The notes: generated from the sequence alone by a model not told the origin. A stretch of 64,000 bases of DNA from Psychrobacillus sp048572895 (GCF_048572895.1 NZ_CP183878.1:2728001-2792000), one strand, 5' to 3'. Positions 9,062-17,690 are shown, counted from the stretch's first letter. Made by a program: numbers and translations.

Positions 9062-9538
9062 TTGGCAATCCTCCAAAATACTCCACTTATGGCTGCACTT
9101 TTTTCTATTTTCTTTGCACAATTCGTCAAAATACCTATTCACTTTTTAATGACGAGAAAATTAGATTGGTCGTTATTCACTTCTACTGGTGGAATGCCTA
9201 GTTCTCACTCTGCTGCTGTTACTTCTTTATGTACTGCTATTGCTTTTGAAACAGGGCTTGGTTCTCCATTGTTTGCAGTTGCTACGGTTTTTGCAGTAAT
9301 TGTTATGTTCGATGCAACAGGCGTACGTTTTCAGGCAGGTCAACAAGCAATTATGATCAATAAAATGCGTCTTGACTTCCAGCTATTCGTGGAGCAAACG
9401 AAAGATTGGTCACATAAGAAAAATGAGGAAAAAATAGAAGAACTGAAAACTTTACTTGGTCATAAACCTATTGAAGTTTTCATGGGTGCCATAACCGGTA
9501 TTCTAATTTCCGTTGTAATTTACAATTTTATTCAATAA
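9062..9538 (+). CDS. yuiD: YuiD, divergent PAP2 family membrane protein
   Basis: A 158-residue protein of the divergent PAP2 (acid phosphatase/vanadium haloperoxidase-related) family. The conserved stretch GGMPSSHSAAVTSL is present, and hydrophobic segments lie at both ends. An in-frame GTG at 9053 is part of the strong AAGGCGGTG ribosome binding site, so the TTG at 9062 is the likely start and gives the B. subtilis YuiD length. The family's substrate is not established. Confidence 0.85.
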   Translation: MAILQNTPLMAALFSIFFAQFVKIPIHFLMTRKLDWSLFTSTGGMPSSHSAAVTSLCTAIAFETGLGSPLFAVATVFAVIVMFDATGVRFQAGQQAIMINKMRLDFQLFVEQTKDWSHKKNEEKIEELKTLLGHKPIEVFMGAITGILISVVIYNFIQ

Positions 9539-9540
9539 GA

Positions 9541-9570
9541 AAAGGATGGCTCAGGTGAGCCATCCTTTTC
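9541..9570. terminator. Bidirectional terminator between yuiD and yuiB
   Basis: The stem AAGGATGGCTCA / TGAGCCATCCTT with flanking A and T runs serves both convergent genes. Confidence 0.88.
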
Positions 9571-9572
9571 TA

Positions 9573-9896
9573 TTAAAACATCTGATATCCATTTTTTCTC
9601 AAATATTTTATGACAAACCCTGCAGCAATTGCACCTACAAGACCACCAGCTAAAATAATTATATCCGCAGCGTGAAGGGAAACAATTTTTTCCCCTAAAG
9701 CAGAGAAAGCATATCCTGGTTTTGTAAAATAATCAAAAAATTTAACTTCATCAATGATTAGTACCACAACAATCGGATAAAGAATGGCCATGAACCATGT
9801 CATACGAAGTAACATATTCAATAAGAAGGCAATTCCAAAAAACATGACAAAAAATATAACAACTGAAAGTATCATTTGAACTAACATAAACTCCAT
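9573..9896 (-). CDS. yuiB: YuiB family membrane protein
   Basis: A 107-residue protein with about four hydrophobic segments, colinear with B. subtilis YuiB and in the same position beside yuiD and yuiA. The open frame begins at 9917, but the ATG at 9896 is well placed after CGGAGG. The function is unknown. Confidence 0.8.
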   Translation of the reverse strand: MEFMLVQMILSVVIFFVMFFGIAFLLNMLLRMTWFMAILYPIVVVLIIDEVKFFDYFTKPGYAFSALGEKIVSLHAADIIILAGGLVGAIAAGFVIKYLRKNGYQMF

Positions 9897-9992
9897 ATTA
9901 TATAACCTCCGTAACATCTGTAAATAGTTTACCTTAACGGAGGTTAGTATTCAATGAACATATTTGTTTTCACTTTTTTGTCATAATCTTCA

Positions 9993-10118
9993 TTACTTTC
10001 TTCCAGAACCATTACAGCAGTTGCATGTTTCAGATCCACCTAATCTAAGCTGGAAATAGCCCTCTCCTTTACAATAAGGACAATGCGTGTTTTTCGTTTC
10101 AGTTTTCATCTTTGTCAT
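9993..10118 (-). CDS. yuiA: YuiA-like 41-residue zinc-finger protein
   Basis: A very short gene that I translated directly: ATG at 10118, TAA at 9993, AAGGAGA upstream. The protein carries two cysteine pairs of the DnaJ zinc-finger type, HCPYCKGEGY and TCNCCNGSG (CxxCxGxG pattern). It precedes yuiB in the same direction, as yuiA does in B. subtilis. The motif predicts zinc binding; the function is unknown. Confidence 0.8.
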   Translation of the reverse strand: MTKMKTETKNTHCPYCKGEGYFQLRLGGSETCNCCNGSGRK

Positions 10119-10254
10119 AATAATCGTCTCCTTCTCAAATAGTTTTTAATATTCAGATAATATATCACATACAAAATAATTTGTAAAGGAGAAAAATGAT
10201 TGGCCAAAATTAACTGATTTACGCTAGTAGTGCAAGCTCCAATTAAGTCCAAAA

Positions 10255-10590
10255 CCTGTTTCTATCGTTTTCGAAGTGCTTTGGACAGACCTTTTTGCTA
10301 TAAGATTACCGAGTGAATTTTTAGAGATGCTGGTTGGTTGGTGACGTTCGTCACCAACCAACCAGCATCTCTTTTTCAGTAATCCTATGGCGTATTTCTG
10401 TCCGTCGCCCTCCTACAACTTTTAGAAACAGGCAAGTGCATTTTTGGATAACTAGAGAAAAGATATTTTCCTATTTATAGAGGAAGCGCCAGAAGATACA
10501 ATTTCTGGCGCTATTTCGCTTCTTTATTTAGTAAATACTTACTAGTCCTCTATACTTCCACTAGTATAAAAGAGAATCTACTTCTTCATC
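10255..10590. repeat. Composite intergenic repeat, hairpin module (R2)
   Basis: The ends CCTGTTTCTA (10255-10264) and TAGAAACAGG (10423-10432) are perfect inverted repeats. Between them lie nested pairs (GGACAGA/TCTGTCC, an ATTAC/GTAAT block) and a perfect 24-bp inverted repeat (10323-10346 and 10349-10372) with a two-base TT loop, followed by TTTTT. After the 3' arm come AAGTGCATTTTTGGATAACT and a second hairpin, AGCGCCAGAA/TTTCTGGCGCT (about 10484-10512). The same architecture recurs at 41140. No coding potential. Confidence 0.8.
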
Positions 10591-10722
10591 TATTATTGGA
10601 TAAATGTATTTCTAATTCAAAAGTGATTACAAGTAATTTGATCATTCTCTAAAGCTTGACTCATCTTATTATCCAAGTGATAAGCTATGCTAAATCTTAT
10701 AGTGGAGTACTACACACTAATT

Positions 10723-10842
10723 GATTGTAGTGAAAGGTGACGACTCCAGCGGGAACAGCACGAGCTGAAAGCCCCGCAGGAACGCAGTGACGAGGAGATT
10801 GAAGCCGTGCCCGCGGAAAGCGTCCACCTGAAACGGAAATCA
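10723..10842. repeat. GC-rich structured intergenic repeat, copy 1
   Basis: A GC-rich block in AT-rich surroundings that starts GATTGTAGTGAAAGG, includes GCCCGCGGAAAGCGTCC and ends CTGAAACGGAAATCA. Both ends match the copy at 41702, while the central hairpin differs. From memory, closely similar sequences are scattered through many Bacillaceae and Planococcaceae genomes; I cannot give a family name. Confidence 0.75.
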
Positions 10843-10913
10843 CAAGTATTATTCACTTTTTAAAGTGCTATAAATCCAGTGTTCATGGTACATTTTTATA
10901 TACTTTCTTTAAA

Positions 10914-10947
10914 AAAGCCCCCACTTTTTTAAAAAAGTGGGGGCTAC
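10914..10947 (-). terminator. Terminator of yumB
   Basis: Perfect 15-bp stem, arms 10916-10930 and 10931-10945, read on the minus strand and followed by a T run. Confidence 0.88.
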
Positions 10948-10962
10948 AATAGTTTTTTATAA

Positions 10963-12174
10963 TTATAAGCTGAATTTACCTTTTTTCACTACCAATGGAA
11001 TTCCGCCAATCATGTAAAGGGCACGATTATCGATTACTTTTTTCATGATGGATGCTTTTGTACCTGTAAGTTTTCTTCCCATTACATCTCCAATTGCATC
11101 ATGTTCTCCAAGAGAACAAACAGTTCCTTTTAAGCTTGGTGTAAATTCTTCAGTTGCATTACCATTCATAAGAGCTACAATATTTTTTGCAATAGTTACT
11201 GCTTGTTGCATTGCAATTTGAGCTGTTGGTGGGTATGGACGATTAATAGCTTCATTGATCATTAGAGCACAATCTCCGACGATGAAGACATCTGGGAATC
11301 CAGGAGCTCTCATATCTTTTTCTACTTTAACGCGTGCACGCATATTTTCGATACCCGATGACTCGATTAAGCGGTTACCACGAACACCTGCAGCCCATAC
11401 TACTGTACCGGCTTTAATGAATTCGAATTCTTCTTCGCCTTTTTTAATTTTTACGCCTTCTGGAGTTGCCTCAACTACTGGAGTTCCAATAGAGAATTCA
11501 ATTCCTTTAGCTTCTAATTGTCTTACTGCATATTCAACTAGCTCCGGATCAAATCCTGGTAATACCATTGGAGCTGCCTCTACACAAACTACACGAACTT
11601 TTTCTTTCGGTACATCGTACTCTTTACAAAGTTCCGGAACACGATTTCCTAATTCACCTAAGAATTCGATACCAGAGAATCCTGCTCCACCTACTACGAT
11701 AGTTAGACGAGTATCATCTTGTACTTCTTCTGTAGACCATGTTGCAAATTGATATTCAATATGATCACGAATTTGACGAGCAGCATTTACATTAGCAATG
11801 GAAAGTGCATATTTATCTAAGCCAGGGATACCGAATGTTTCACCTTCAAAGCCTAAACCAATAACTAAGTAGTCATATGTATACTCACCAGCACTCGTTG
11901 TAACTTTTTTAGTATTCACGTCAATCGCATCGACTGTAGCTTTCACAAAGTTTACTTTACTAGAATTGATTACACTTTTCACATCATAACGAACTTGATC
12001 TGGACGTAATGTACCAGCTGAAGCTTCATGTAACCAAGTAGATTCATAATGATAATCATTTTTATTGATCAATGTAATGTCGGCTTCATTTGCACCCACT
12101 AATTTTTGAAGGTTTACTATGGTAGATAATCCACCATATCCTGCACCTAATACTAGAATTGTTGGTCTTTTCAC
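10963..12174 (-). CDS. yumB: Type II NADH dehydrogenase-like flavoprotein (YumB)
   Basis: A pyridine nucleotide-disulfide oxidoreductase fold: FAD-binding ILVLGAGYGGLSTI at the N-terminus, a second nucleotide-binding GGAGFSGIEFLGEL mid-protein, and the FAD-contacting segment FIVGDCAL. It is presumed to oxidise NADH and pass electrons to menaquinone at the membrane, feeding respiration without proton pumping. The open frame extends to 12441, but residues before the GTG at 12174 look noncoding; GTG after AAAGGTGG gives 403 residues, the usual YumB length. Confidence 0.85.
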   Translation of the reverse strand: MKRPTILVLGAGYGGLSTIVNLQKLVGANEADITLINKNDYHYESTWLHEASAGTLRPDQVRYDVKSVINSSKVNFVKATVDAIDVNTKKVTTSAGEYTYDYLVIGLGFEGETFGIPGLDKYALSIANVNAARQIRDHIEYQFATWSTEEVQDDTRLTIVVGGAGFSGIEFLGELGNRVPELCKEYDVPKEKVRVVCVEAAPMVLPGFDPELVEYAVRQLEAKGIEFSIGTPVVEATPEGVKIKKGEEEFEFIKAGTVVWAAGVRGNRLIESSGIENMRARVKVEKDMRAPGFPDVFIVGDCALMINEAINRPYPPTAQIAMQQAVTIAKNIVALMNGNATEEFTPSLKGTVCSLGEHDAIGDVMGRKLTGTKASIMKKVIDNRALYMIGGIPLVVKKGKFSL

Positions 12175-12404
12175 GAAGATCGCAACCACCTTTTTATATT
12201 TTTGGAGAAAAGTTATGACACAGAATACAACGTCAAACTCTTCATCTTTGTCTAATGTTCGACAAAAACTCTTACTTCCTATATTAGACCTTTTCTCACA
12301 CGATTTCAATACAATGTTAGTTAATTGTAAAGGTCTGAAAATACTGTGATTAAACATCAACAATAATATAAAATGACTGTTTATATTCTTCTTTAAAACA
12401 TTTA

Positions 12405-12440
12405 AAAAAGAACATTTCCTCAAATAGAAAATGTTCTTCA
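12405..12440 (-). terminator. Terminator of the yutM-like gene
   Basis: Stem AGAACATTTTC / GAAATGTTCT followed by a T-rich tail on the minus strand, just after the stop at 12445. Confidence 0.8.
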
Positions 12441-12444
12441 ACTA

Positions 12445-12807
12445 TTAGCAGCTTTCAGGCGTTCCTTCTTTTTTTGCAGTTCTAAATGATGTCCCACACC
12501 CACAGGATGCAATGGCATTAGGATTTTCTATCGTGAACCCGCCACCCATCAATGATTCCTTATAATCGATTGTTGTTCCATTCAGTATAGAAGCATCTTC
12601 AGTTGATACTACTATATCTATTCCATGCTGATGAAGCTCTATATCTTCTTGCTGTTTTTCTTTATCAAATCCCATTCCATAAGAAAGACCGCTACATCCC
12701 CCACCATTTACTGAAACACGAAGTGCGGAGCCTTCTTCTCCATTATGCGCCATCATTTCTTTTACACGGTAAGCTGCCGCTTCAGACAAAACAACTACTT
12801 CTGTCAT
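12445..12807 (-). CDS. yutM: Fe-S cluster carrier of the HesB/IscA/SufA family (YutM-like)
   Basis: A 120-residue A-type carrier with the three conserved cysteines: the first in NGGGCSGL and the last two in SCGCGTSF. A-type proteins accept Fe-S clusters from the Suf scaffold and pass them to apo-enzymes. The ATG at 12807 follows GGGAAGGTGATTC; the GTG at 12816 is part of that site. The length equals B. subtilis YutM. Confidence 0.9.
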   Translation of the reverse strand: MTEVVVLSEAAAYRVKEMMAHNGEEGSALRVSVNGGGCSGLSYGMGFDKEKQQEDIELHQHGIDIVVSTEDASILNGTTIDYKESLMGGGFTIENPNAIASCGCGTSFRTAKKEGTPESC

Positions 12808-12842
12808 CTGAATCACCTTCCCTTTCTTATTTATCCCGCATT

Positions 12843-12985
12843 AACGGGCAGTAAGTCTCCCAATCTAAGAATTGGTCCAAGCAATAAAGCATAAGTGGAA
12901 GATAGCTGCCCGTAAAAGCCTGAGTGGTTCAACTAACAATCAGTGGAGATGAAGAAAACCTCAACTGATTGAAGTTTCACTTTAT
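12843..12985. repeat. Multi-hairpin intergenic element
   Basis: ACGGGCAG (12844-12851) pairs with CTGCCCGT (12906-12913). Inside is CCAAT/ATTGG, and a second hairpin, CAATCAGTGGAG/CCTCAACTGATTG, follows at about 12939-12975. No open frame is present. The symmetry suggests a folded RNA or a small palindromic repeat; I cannot name it. Confidence 0.5.
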
Positions 12986-13105
12986 ATCATATCAATGTTT
13001 TTACTATGTATACAAGGAAAACTACTCGAATATTTGCTTCGCTTTCAAGATGAATTTCAGGTATAATAGAACTACTAACGTGGATGAGTGAAAAGAGGCT
13101 TCAAA

Positions 13106-13798
13106 ATGGAATTAACTCCCTATTACCAAAAAGATATGGAATGCTTGAGCTGTAAACAAAAATTCAAAACGACAAAGGTTCGCTCAAAGTTTATAAAAGT
13201 TGTATCGCATCATACAGATTTTCAACCTATATATGAAAATAAAGAAGTGAATCCATTACTATATAACATATTTGTATGTGAGCATTGTGGTTTTTCATTT
13301 ACAGATGACTTCACAAAATATTTTGCTCCAGGAGTAAAGGAAATAATCCAAGAAAAAATTTCCAGTAGATGGACACCAAGATCATTTGGCAATGAACGAA
13401 CAATTGAAGAGGGAATTATGTCCTATAAACTAGGGATTCTATCAGGTACATTAAAGAAAGAAAAATTTGTGAATATGGCAGGTTTGGCATTACGAACAGC
13501 TTGGCTATACCGATTACAAGGAAAGCAAGAAGAGGAAAAACGTTTTTTGGAAATTGCTCGTGATCGTTATGCAGATTCCTATTCCAATGATGACTACAAT
13601 GGTACTCAAATGTCCGAAATCCGTGTGCTCTATTTAATAGCAGAATTATCAAGAAAAACTGGAGATATTGAATATGCCACACGTTACTTCTCTAAAGTGA
13701 TTGAAAAACAGAATTCTTCCATAGAACCAACTATTATTGAAATGGCAAAAGATCGTTGGTATGAAATTCGTGCTCAAAAAGAAAAAGAAGCCCTTTAA
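13106..13798 (+). CDS. DUF2225 family protein
   Basis: About 230 residues. The N-terminal third carries two CxxC knuckles (CLSCKQKF and CEHCGFSF), probably zinc-binding. The remainder is helical and TPR-like (alternating charged and hydrophobic helices, for example LALRTAWLYRLQGKQEEEKR). This matches DUF2225. The ATG at 13106 follows AAAGAGG; the frame is open from 13088. The function is unknown. The terminator stem begins inside the last codons. Confidence 0.8.
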   Translation: MELTPYYQKDMECLSCKQKFKTTKVRSKFIKVVSHHTDFQPIYENKEVNPLLYNIFVCEHCGFSFTDDFTKYFAPGVKEIIQEKISSRWTPRSFGNERTIEEGIMSYKLGILSGTLKKEKFVNMAGLALRTAWLYRLQGKQEEEKRFLEIARDRYADSYSNDDYNGTQMSEIRVLYLIAELSRKTGDIEYATRYFSKVIEKQNSSIEPTIIEMAKDRWYEIRAQKEKEAL

Positions 13799-13817
13799 AA
13801 GGCTTCTTCTTTTTTTG
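13783..13817 (+). terminator. Terminator overlapping the DUF2225 stop codon
   Basis: Stem AAAAGAAGCC / GGCTTCTTCTTTT around the TAA at 13796-13798, with a long T run after it. The 5' arm is coding sequence. Confidence 0.85.
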
Positions 13818-13901
13818 CTTTAGGAAAATATAAAGTCCAGGGCATATGAATAACTTTCTACAAGTGATTCTCCGTCCAGATGCTTGAGCTTTTGCTCTTT
13901 A

Positions 13902-14135
13902 TTAAAATACTTGTTCTACTTCTACTACTCCTGGAACCTCTTCTAAAAGTGCACGTTCAATACCTGCTTTAAGTGTAATCGTTGAACTCGGGCAGCTGCC
14001 ACAAGCTCCTAGAAGGCGTAGTTTTACAATACCATCTTCAACGTCTACAAGCTCACAGTCTCCTCCATCTCGAAGTAAAAATGGACGCAATTTATCTAAA
14101 ACTTCTTGAACTTGTTCATTCATTGTATCAGTCAT
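13902..14135 (-). CDS. yutI: NifU C-terminal-like Fe-S protein (YutI/NfuA type)
   Basis: A 77-residue NifU C-terminal domain with the cluster-binding CxxC in GACGSCPSS. The conserved LRDGGDCELVDVEDG segment is at residues 21-35. Such proteins carry Fe-S clusters to targets. AAAGGAG precedes the ATG. It is divergent from yuzD. Confidence 0.92.
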   Translation of the reverse strand: MTDTMNEQVQEVLDKLRPFLLRDGGDCELVDVEDGIVKLRLLGACGSCPSSTITLKAGIERALLEEVPGVVEVEQVF

Positions 14136-14217
14136 ATCTATCGACTCCTTTCGCTATAATCATTATAATGTGAAGGAAGGAAAAAATCCATTAAAGAATT
14201 CCAAGGAGGAAATCATT

Positions 14218-14541
14218 ATGACGTTTCAATCTTTAAATATAGAAGTATTTGGAGCAGATGTAGTATGCGCAAGTTGCGTTAATGCGCCATCTTCCAAGGA
14301 TACATATGAATGGCTACAAGCAGCCATCGACCGTAAATTTCCAAATCACCAAGTTACTTTCACATATATCGATTTCGAAAAGCCAATTGAGAATGAGCGA
14401 CACCAGCATATCGCCAAACAAATTGCAGAAGATGAATTCTTCTACCCACTCGTGATGATTAATGGTGAAATGATTGGAGAAGGCTATATCCAACTAAAAC
14501 CGGTCTATACTGCACTTGAGAAATATGGCTATACTGAATAA
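14218..14541 (+). CDS. yuzD: YuzD family protein (DUF1462), thioredoxin-like
   Basis: 107 residues with the CxxC-containing N-terminal motif VVCASCVNAPSS. A beta-alpha arrangement resembles small thioredoxin-like proteins, and the end QLKPVYTALEKYGY is conserved. The frame opens at 14170, but AAGGAGG precedes the ATG at 14218. The function is unknown; the position between yutI and yutJ is the same as in B. subtilis. Confidence 0.85.
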   Translation: MTFQSLNIEVFGADVVCASCVNAPSSKDTYEWLQAAIDRKFPNHQVTFTYIDFEKPIENERHQHIAKQIAEDEFFYPLVMINGEMIGEGYIQLKPVYTALEKYGYTE

Positions 14542-14550
14542 TATAACGAA

Positions 14551-14592
14551 AAAAATTTCGAGATGCTAGATTTATAGCATTTCGAAATTTTT
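14551..14592. terminator. Bidirectional terminator between yuzD and yutJ
   Basis: Long stem AAAAATTTCGAGATGCTA / TAGCATTTCGAAATTTTT with a 6-base loop; one mismatch. Confidence 0.88.
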
Positions 14593-14596
14593 CATT

Positions 14597-15664
14597 TTAC
14601 CCATTATGACGTTTATACATCCAAAGTAAACCCGACTTCATCAATCGTGCGATTCGTCCAGTAACGGAGATGTCTGCCAAGTATGCAAATCCTTGTTTTT
14701 TCCCAAGAGAGCCCATGAATCCTTTGAGTTTGATTTCGGGCATCTTTTCAGGAAGTGGTGCATCTTTCCAGCGCGCTTGAAGCACCTTAACAATTTGCTC
14801 AGCTTGTTCTTCTGCCAATTGAGCACTTGGGGCTAATGGTAGAGAAGCCGCATCACCAACAACATATACATTTGGATAGCTTGGTAAGTCGTGATATTGT
14901 GTTAAAATAACGCGACCTGTTTTATCTTTTTCACCGGGTAATGCTCTTACAGGAGCAGCCGGTTGAATACCTGCTGTCCAAACAACTACATCCACAGGAA
15001 TTATTTCTTCATGATTGAATAATTTGTTCGGCTCTACTTTTGTGATGTTTGAATTACTAACCACATCTACATTGTTTGTGTCGAACCACTTTTGTACATA
15101 ATTACTTAATCGCTCTGGGAAATCTCTTAAAACACGAGGACTGCGGTCAAATAACTTGATAGACAAGTCTGGACGGCTTTCACGAAGCTCACTCGCTAGT
15201 TCTATTCCACTAAGTCCCGCTCCAACAATGCCTACAATAGATCCTGAAGATAGGCCTCCAATTTTATTGTACGTATCTCTTGAACGGCCAATCGTTTGGA
15301 TGCTATAGGTAAATTCATCTGCTCCAGGCACGTTATGATATTTGTCCTCACATCCCAGTCCGATTACTAGATCATCATAGTCAATTGCTTGTCCATCATC
15401 TAGTAAAACTTGTTTACCTTCTACATCAATTTCTAAAATTTCACCGAACGTTATTTTTAATTTATCGCTTTCTGGGAATGCAACTCGAATACTACTATCC
15501 GGAGAGGTTCCAGCAGCTAGTGCATAAAATTCTGTTTTTAAACTATGAAATGGTGTCCTGTCTACTAAAGTAATTTCTACATCATCAGGAATATTATTTG
15601 GCAATAAACGAAGTAATATTCGCATATTTCCATATCCCCCGCCTAACAATACTAATTTTCGCAT
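14597..15664 (-). CDS. yutJ: NADH dehydrogenase-like flavoprotein (YutJ)
   Basis: 355 residues with FAD-binding KLVLLGGGYGNMRI at the N-terminus, a second dinucleotide fold GIVGAGLSGIELASEL, and the FAD segment VYVVGDAASLPL. It is related to YumB, so the window holds two NDH-2-like proteins. The start is the ATG at 15664 after GGGAGA; an upstream in-frame start at 15691 lacks a ribosome binding site. The electron acceptor is not evident from sequence. Confidence 0.85.
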   Translation of the reverse strand: MRKLVLLGGGYGNMRILLRLLPNNIPDDVEITLVDRTPFHSLKTEFYALAAGTSPDSSIRVAFPESDKLKITFGEILEIDVEGKQVLLDDGQAIDYDDLVIGLGCEDKYHNVPGADEFTYSIQTIGRSRDTYNKIGGLSSGSIVGIVGAGLSGIELASELRESRPDLSIKLFDRSPRVLRDFPERLSNYVQKWFDTNNVDVVSNSNITKVEPNKLFNHEEIIPVDVVVWTAGIQPAAPVRALPGEKDKTGRVILTQYHDLPSYPNVYVVGDAASLPLAPSAQLAEEQAEQIVKVLQARWKDAPLPEKMPEIKLKGFMGSLGKKQGFAYLADISVTGRIARLMKSGLLWMYKRHNG

Positions 15665-15791
15665 AATATTCTCCCTTAAATTTAATGTCATCTCAAATTA
15701 TAATAGATTGTGATACATTTCACAATAGAACATCTTAATTGACGTTTTCTTAAAAAAAGAGTAGCATGACCATGTAGTGAGGTGAACAGCT

Positions 15792-16028
15792 GTGAATCCT
15801 ATGGTTGAATTTTGTATAAGCAACCTTGCAAACGGGTCCCAAGAGGCTTTTGACATATTAGAACAGGACTCCAATTTAGATGTTTTAGAGTATGGTTGCC
15901 TGAGTTATTGCTCCCTCTGTTCGGAAACTATATTTGCCATTGTGAATGGTGAGGTTGTAGAAGCAAATACCCCAAGCGAACTTGTTGCAAACATTTACCA
16001 ATATATAGAGGACAATCCTCTATTTTAA
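15792..16028 (+). CDS. yuzB: YuzB family protein (DUF1450)
   Basis: A 78-residue protein with one cysteine near the N-terminus (FCISNL) and a CxxCxxC cluster, GCLSYCSLC, mid-protein, the hallmark of YuzB. The start is GTG after GAGGTG. The function is unknown; the cysteines suggest metal binding. Confidence 0.88.
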   Translation: MNPMVEFCISNLANGSQEAFDILEQDSNLDVLEYGCLSYCSLCSETIFAIVNGEVVEANTPSELVANIYQYIEDNPLF

Positions 16029-16057
16029 AAGACTGGGCCTTCGAGCTACAGTCTTTT

Positions 16058-16822
16058 TTATTTTGTCCATTCGCTTAAAGATTCTAAAAAATAGGTAGGT
16101 TGCATTGTTTGATGCTTAACTTCTGCTGTACTATTTACCCCACTATTCACATGCACAGTATCAATTCCCATATGAATACCAGTCAAAATATCTGTTTGAT
16201 AATTATCCCCAATCATAACCATCTCTTCTTTGTTAAATCCATATTGTTTTTGTATGAACTCTAACATAAATGGTTGAGGTTTTCCCATATACACAGGCTC
16301 TGCTCCAGTAGAATGCTCGACTAATTTTGTAAAAGCCCCATTTCCCGGTAAAAACCCTATTTCTGAAGGAAATGCATGATCGCTATTCGTCGATAAGAAT
16401 GCTGCTCCAGCTCGTATAGAAAGACAAGCAGTAGCTAGCTTTTCATAATTTATGGCGCGATCAATTCCAAGAACCACAACGTCTGCCATACCAGCCGTAA
16501 TAGAAATACCTCTCGATTTAAGCGCATCTTCTAAACCTAGCTCACCAATCATAAATACTTCCTTGCCTGGTATATACTCGTTAATATAATTAGCCGCAGC
16601 AATAGAAGAAGAAATAATATGTGCAGTATCTATATGAATATCCATATCAGCTAGTTTTTCCTGAAGCTGCTTTTGCGTCATGGAGGAATTATTCGTAACA
16701 AAAAAAGGCTGCGTACCATTGCTCTGTAAATAATGAATAAATTTCACTGCCTCAGGAATGGGCGTTTTTCCTTTATAGACGGTGCCATCTAAATCTATAA
16801 AATATGCTTTATAATTTAACAT
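16058..16822 (-). CDS. yutF: NagD-like HAD phosphatase (YutF)
   Basis: A HAD-superfamily IIA hydrolase of 254 residues. Motif I is FIDLDGTVYKG, motif II is FVTNNSS and motif IV is MIGDNYQTDI. Family members dephosphorylate small sugar- or nucleotide-phosphates; the substrate is unknown. The ATG at 16822, after GAGG, lies 14 bases inside the end of the upstream yutE-like gene, so the two are coupled. Confidence 0.9.
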   Translation of the reverse strand: MLNYKAYFIDLDGTVYKGKTPIPEAVKFIHYLQSNGTQPFFVTNNSSMTQKQLQEKLADMDIHIDTAHIISSSIAAANYINEYIPGKEVFMIGELGLEDALKSRGISITAGMADVVVLGIDRAINYEKLATACLSIRAGAAFLSTNSDHAFPSEIGFLPGNGAFTKLVEHSTGAEPVYMGKPQPFMLEFIQKQYGFNKEEMVMIGDNYQTDILTGIHMGIDTVHVNSGVNSTAEVKHQTMQPTYFLESLSEWTK

Positions 16823-17270
16823 TGGAATCCTCAGGTAAAAATGCGGAAACTGGCCCGAGTTCATCTACTAAATATATTTCCACAGCTTTAGGAAATTCCT
16901 TTAAGTATTGAAAATTCTTTGCTAGAACTTCCGCTAATTTTGAGTGATCCACCGCATAAAATTGACGCACAAGAACCTTTCTAAACTCTATAACTTCTTT
17001 TAAAGGACCATCCATTTCAACCGTGATCACTTTTTCATCCGTTAATATATCAATAATATCATCGTACCCACCAGGATCACGCATAATAAATCCATCAATC
17101 ATCGAATTACCTACGTCGATAATAGATTCAATAATATTATGACCAATTCGTTCAAACGCTAATTTGGATACTTCATCTGCTTGCCAATCATTTTTTGTCT
17201 CTATAATATTTAACAACTGGTTCATATGAGCCAATGTTAAAGCAATTTTTTTTCTATCTACAAAATACAT
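16809..17270 (-). CDS. yutE: YutE family protein (DUF86, HepT/HEPN fold)
   Basis: A 153-residue all-helical protein of the DUF86/HepT family. Residues ERIGHNIIESIIDVGNSMI match the family helix. In HEPN ribonucleases the catalytic motif is Rx4-6H followed by xY; here the corresponding stretch reads FRKVLVRQFY, with arginine where the histidine would be. No MntA nucleotidyltransferase partner lies next to it, so a toxin role is unlikely. Confidence 0.8.
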   Translation of the reverse strand: MYFVDRKKIALTLAHMNQLLNIIETKNDWQADEVSKLAFERIGHNIIESIIDVGNSMIDGFIMRDPGGYDDIIDILTDEKVITVEMDGPLKEVIEFRKVLVRQFYAVDHSKLAEVLAKNFQYLKEFPKAVEIYLVDELGPVSAFLPEDSNVKL

Positions 17271-17355
17271 TGAAAAGCCTCCTAATTGTTGTTCATTTGA
17301 TATATACTCCTATTCTATAGTACCATAATTTTAAGGTAGGAAGGAGTGTCACACG

Positions 17356-17622
17356 GTGGAACGATTTTATTTGTACGATGATGTAGAGGATACTAAAACA
17401 CGATTTGTTGGTTTTACAGGGGAATCTCAAAGGTATGATTTAGCTATTTCCCAAAGTTCTCGTTTTTTTGGAAAAGTACTTGTGATGGATATACAATATG
17501 GACGAGCAGCTATTATCGGAGCGGATGATGTGGAAGAACCAGGCTATCTTGAACATGTATTTAATAGATCAGAAGAAGAAGCAATAGAATTACGAGATTA
17601 TCTACGCGAATTACTAAGTTAG
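17356..17622 (+). CDS. DUF3055 family protein
   Basis: An 88-residue soluble protein, rich in acidic residues, that resembles the DUF3055 (SAV0927-type) family; recognisable parts are MERFYLYDD and DDVEEPGYLEHVF. It starts with GTG after GGAGTG. It is divergent from yutE. The function is unknown. Confidence 0.72.
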   Translation: MERFYLYDDVEDTKTRFVGFTGESQRYDLAISQSSRFFGKVLVMDIQYGRAAIIGADDVEEPGYLEHVFNRSEEEAIELRDYLRELLS

Positions 17623-17690
17623 TACGAGTCGGTAAGTTGTCATTACTATCAAAGCTAGCTATTTTTATGTATTGATAGTTGGACTTTCTA

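Noticed and set aside
10255..10842. Insertion sequence with transposase
   Set aside because: No coding frame in the element; at most a non-autonomous repeat.
11255..11752. 165-codon plus-strand frame
   Set aside because: Antisense to yumB; composition typical of a mirrored frame.
16809..17270. HepT/MntA toxin-antitoxin system
   Set aside because: Only a DUF86 protein without the catalytic histidine; no nucleotidyltransferase gene adjacent.
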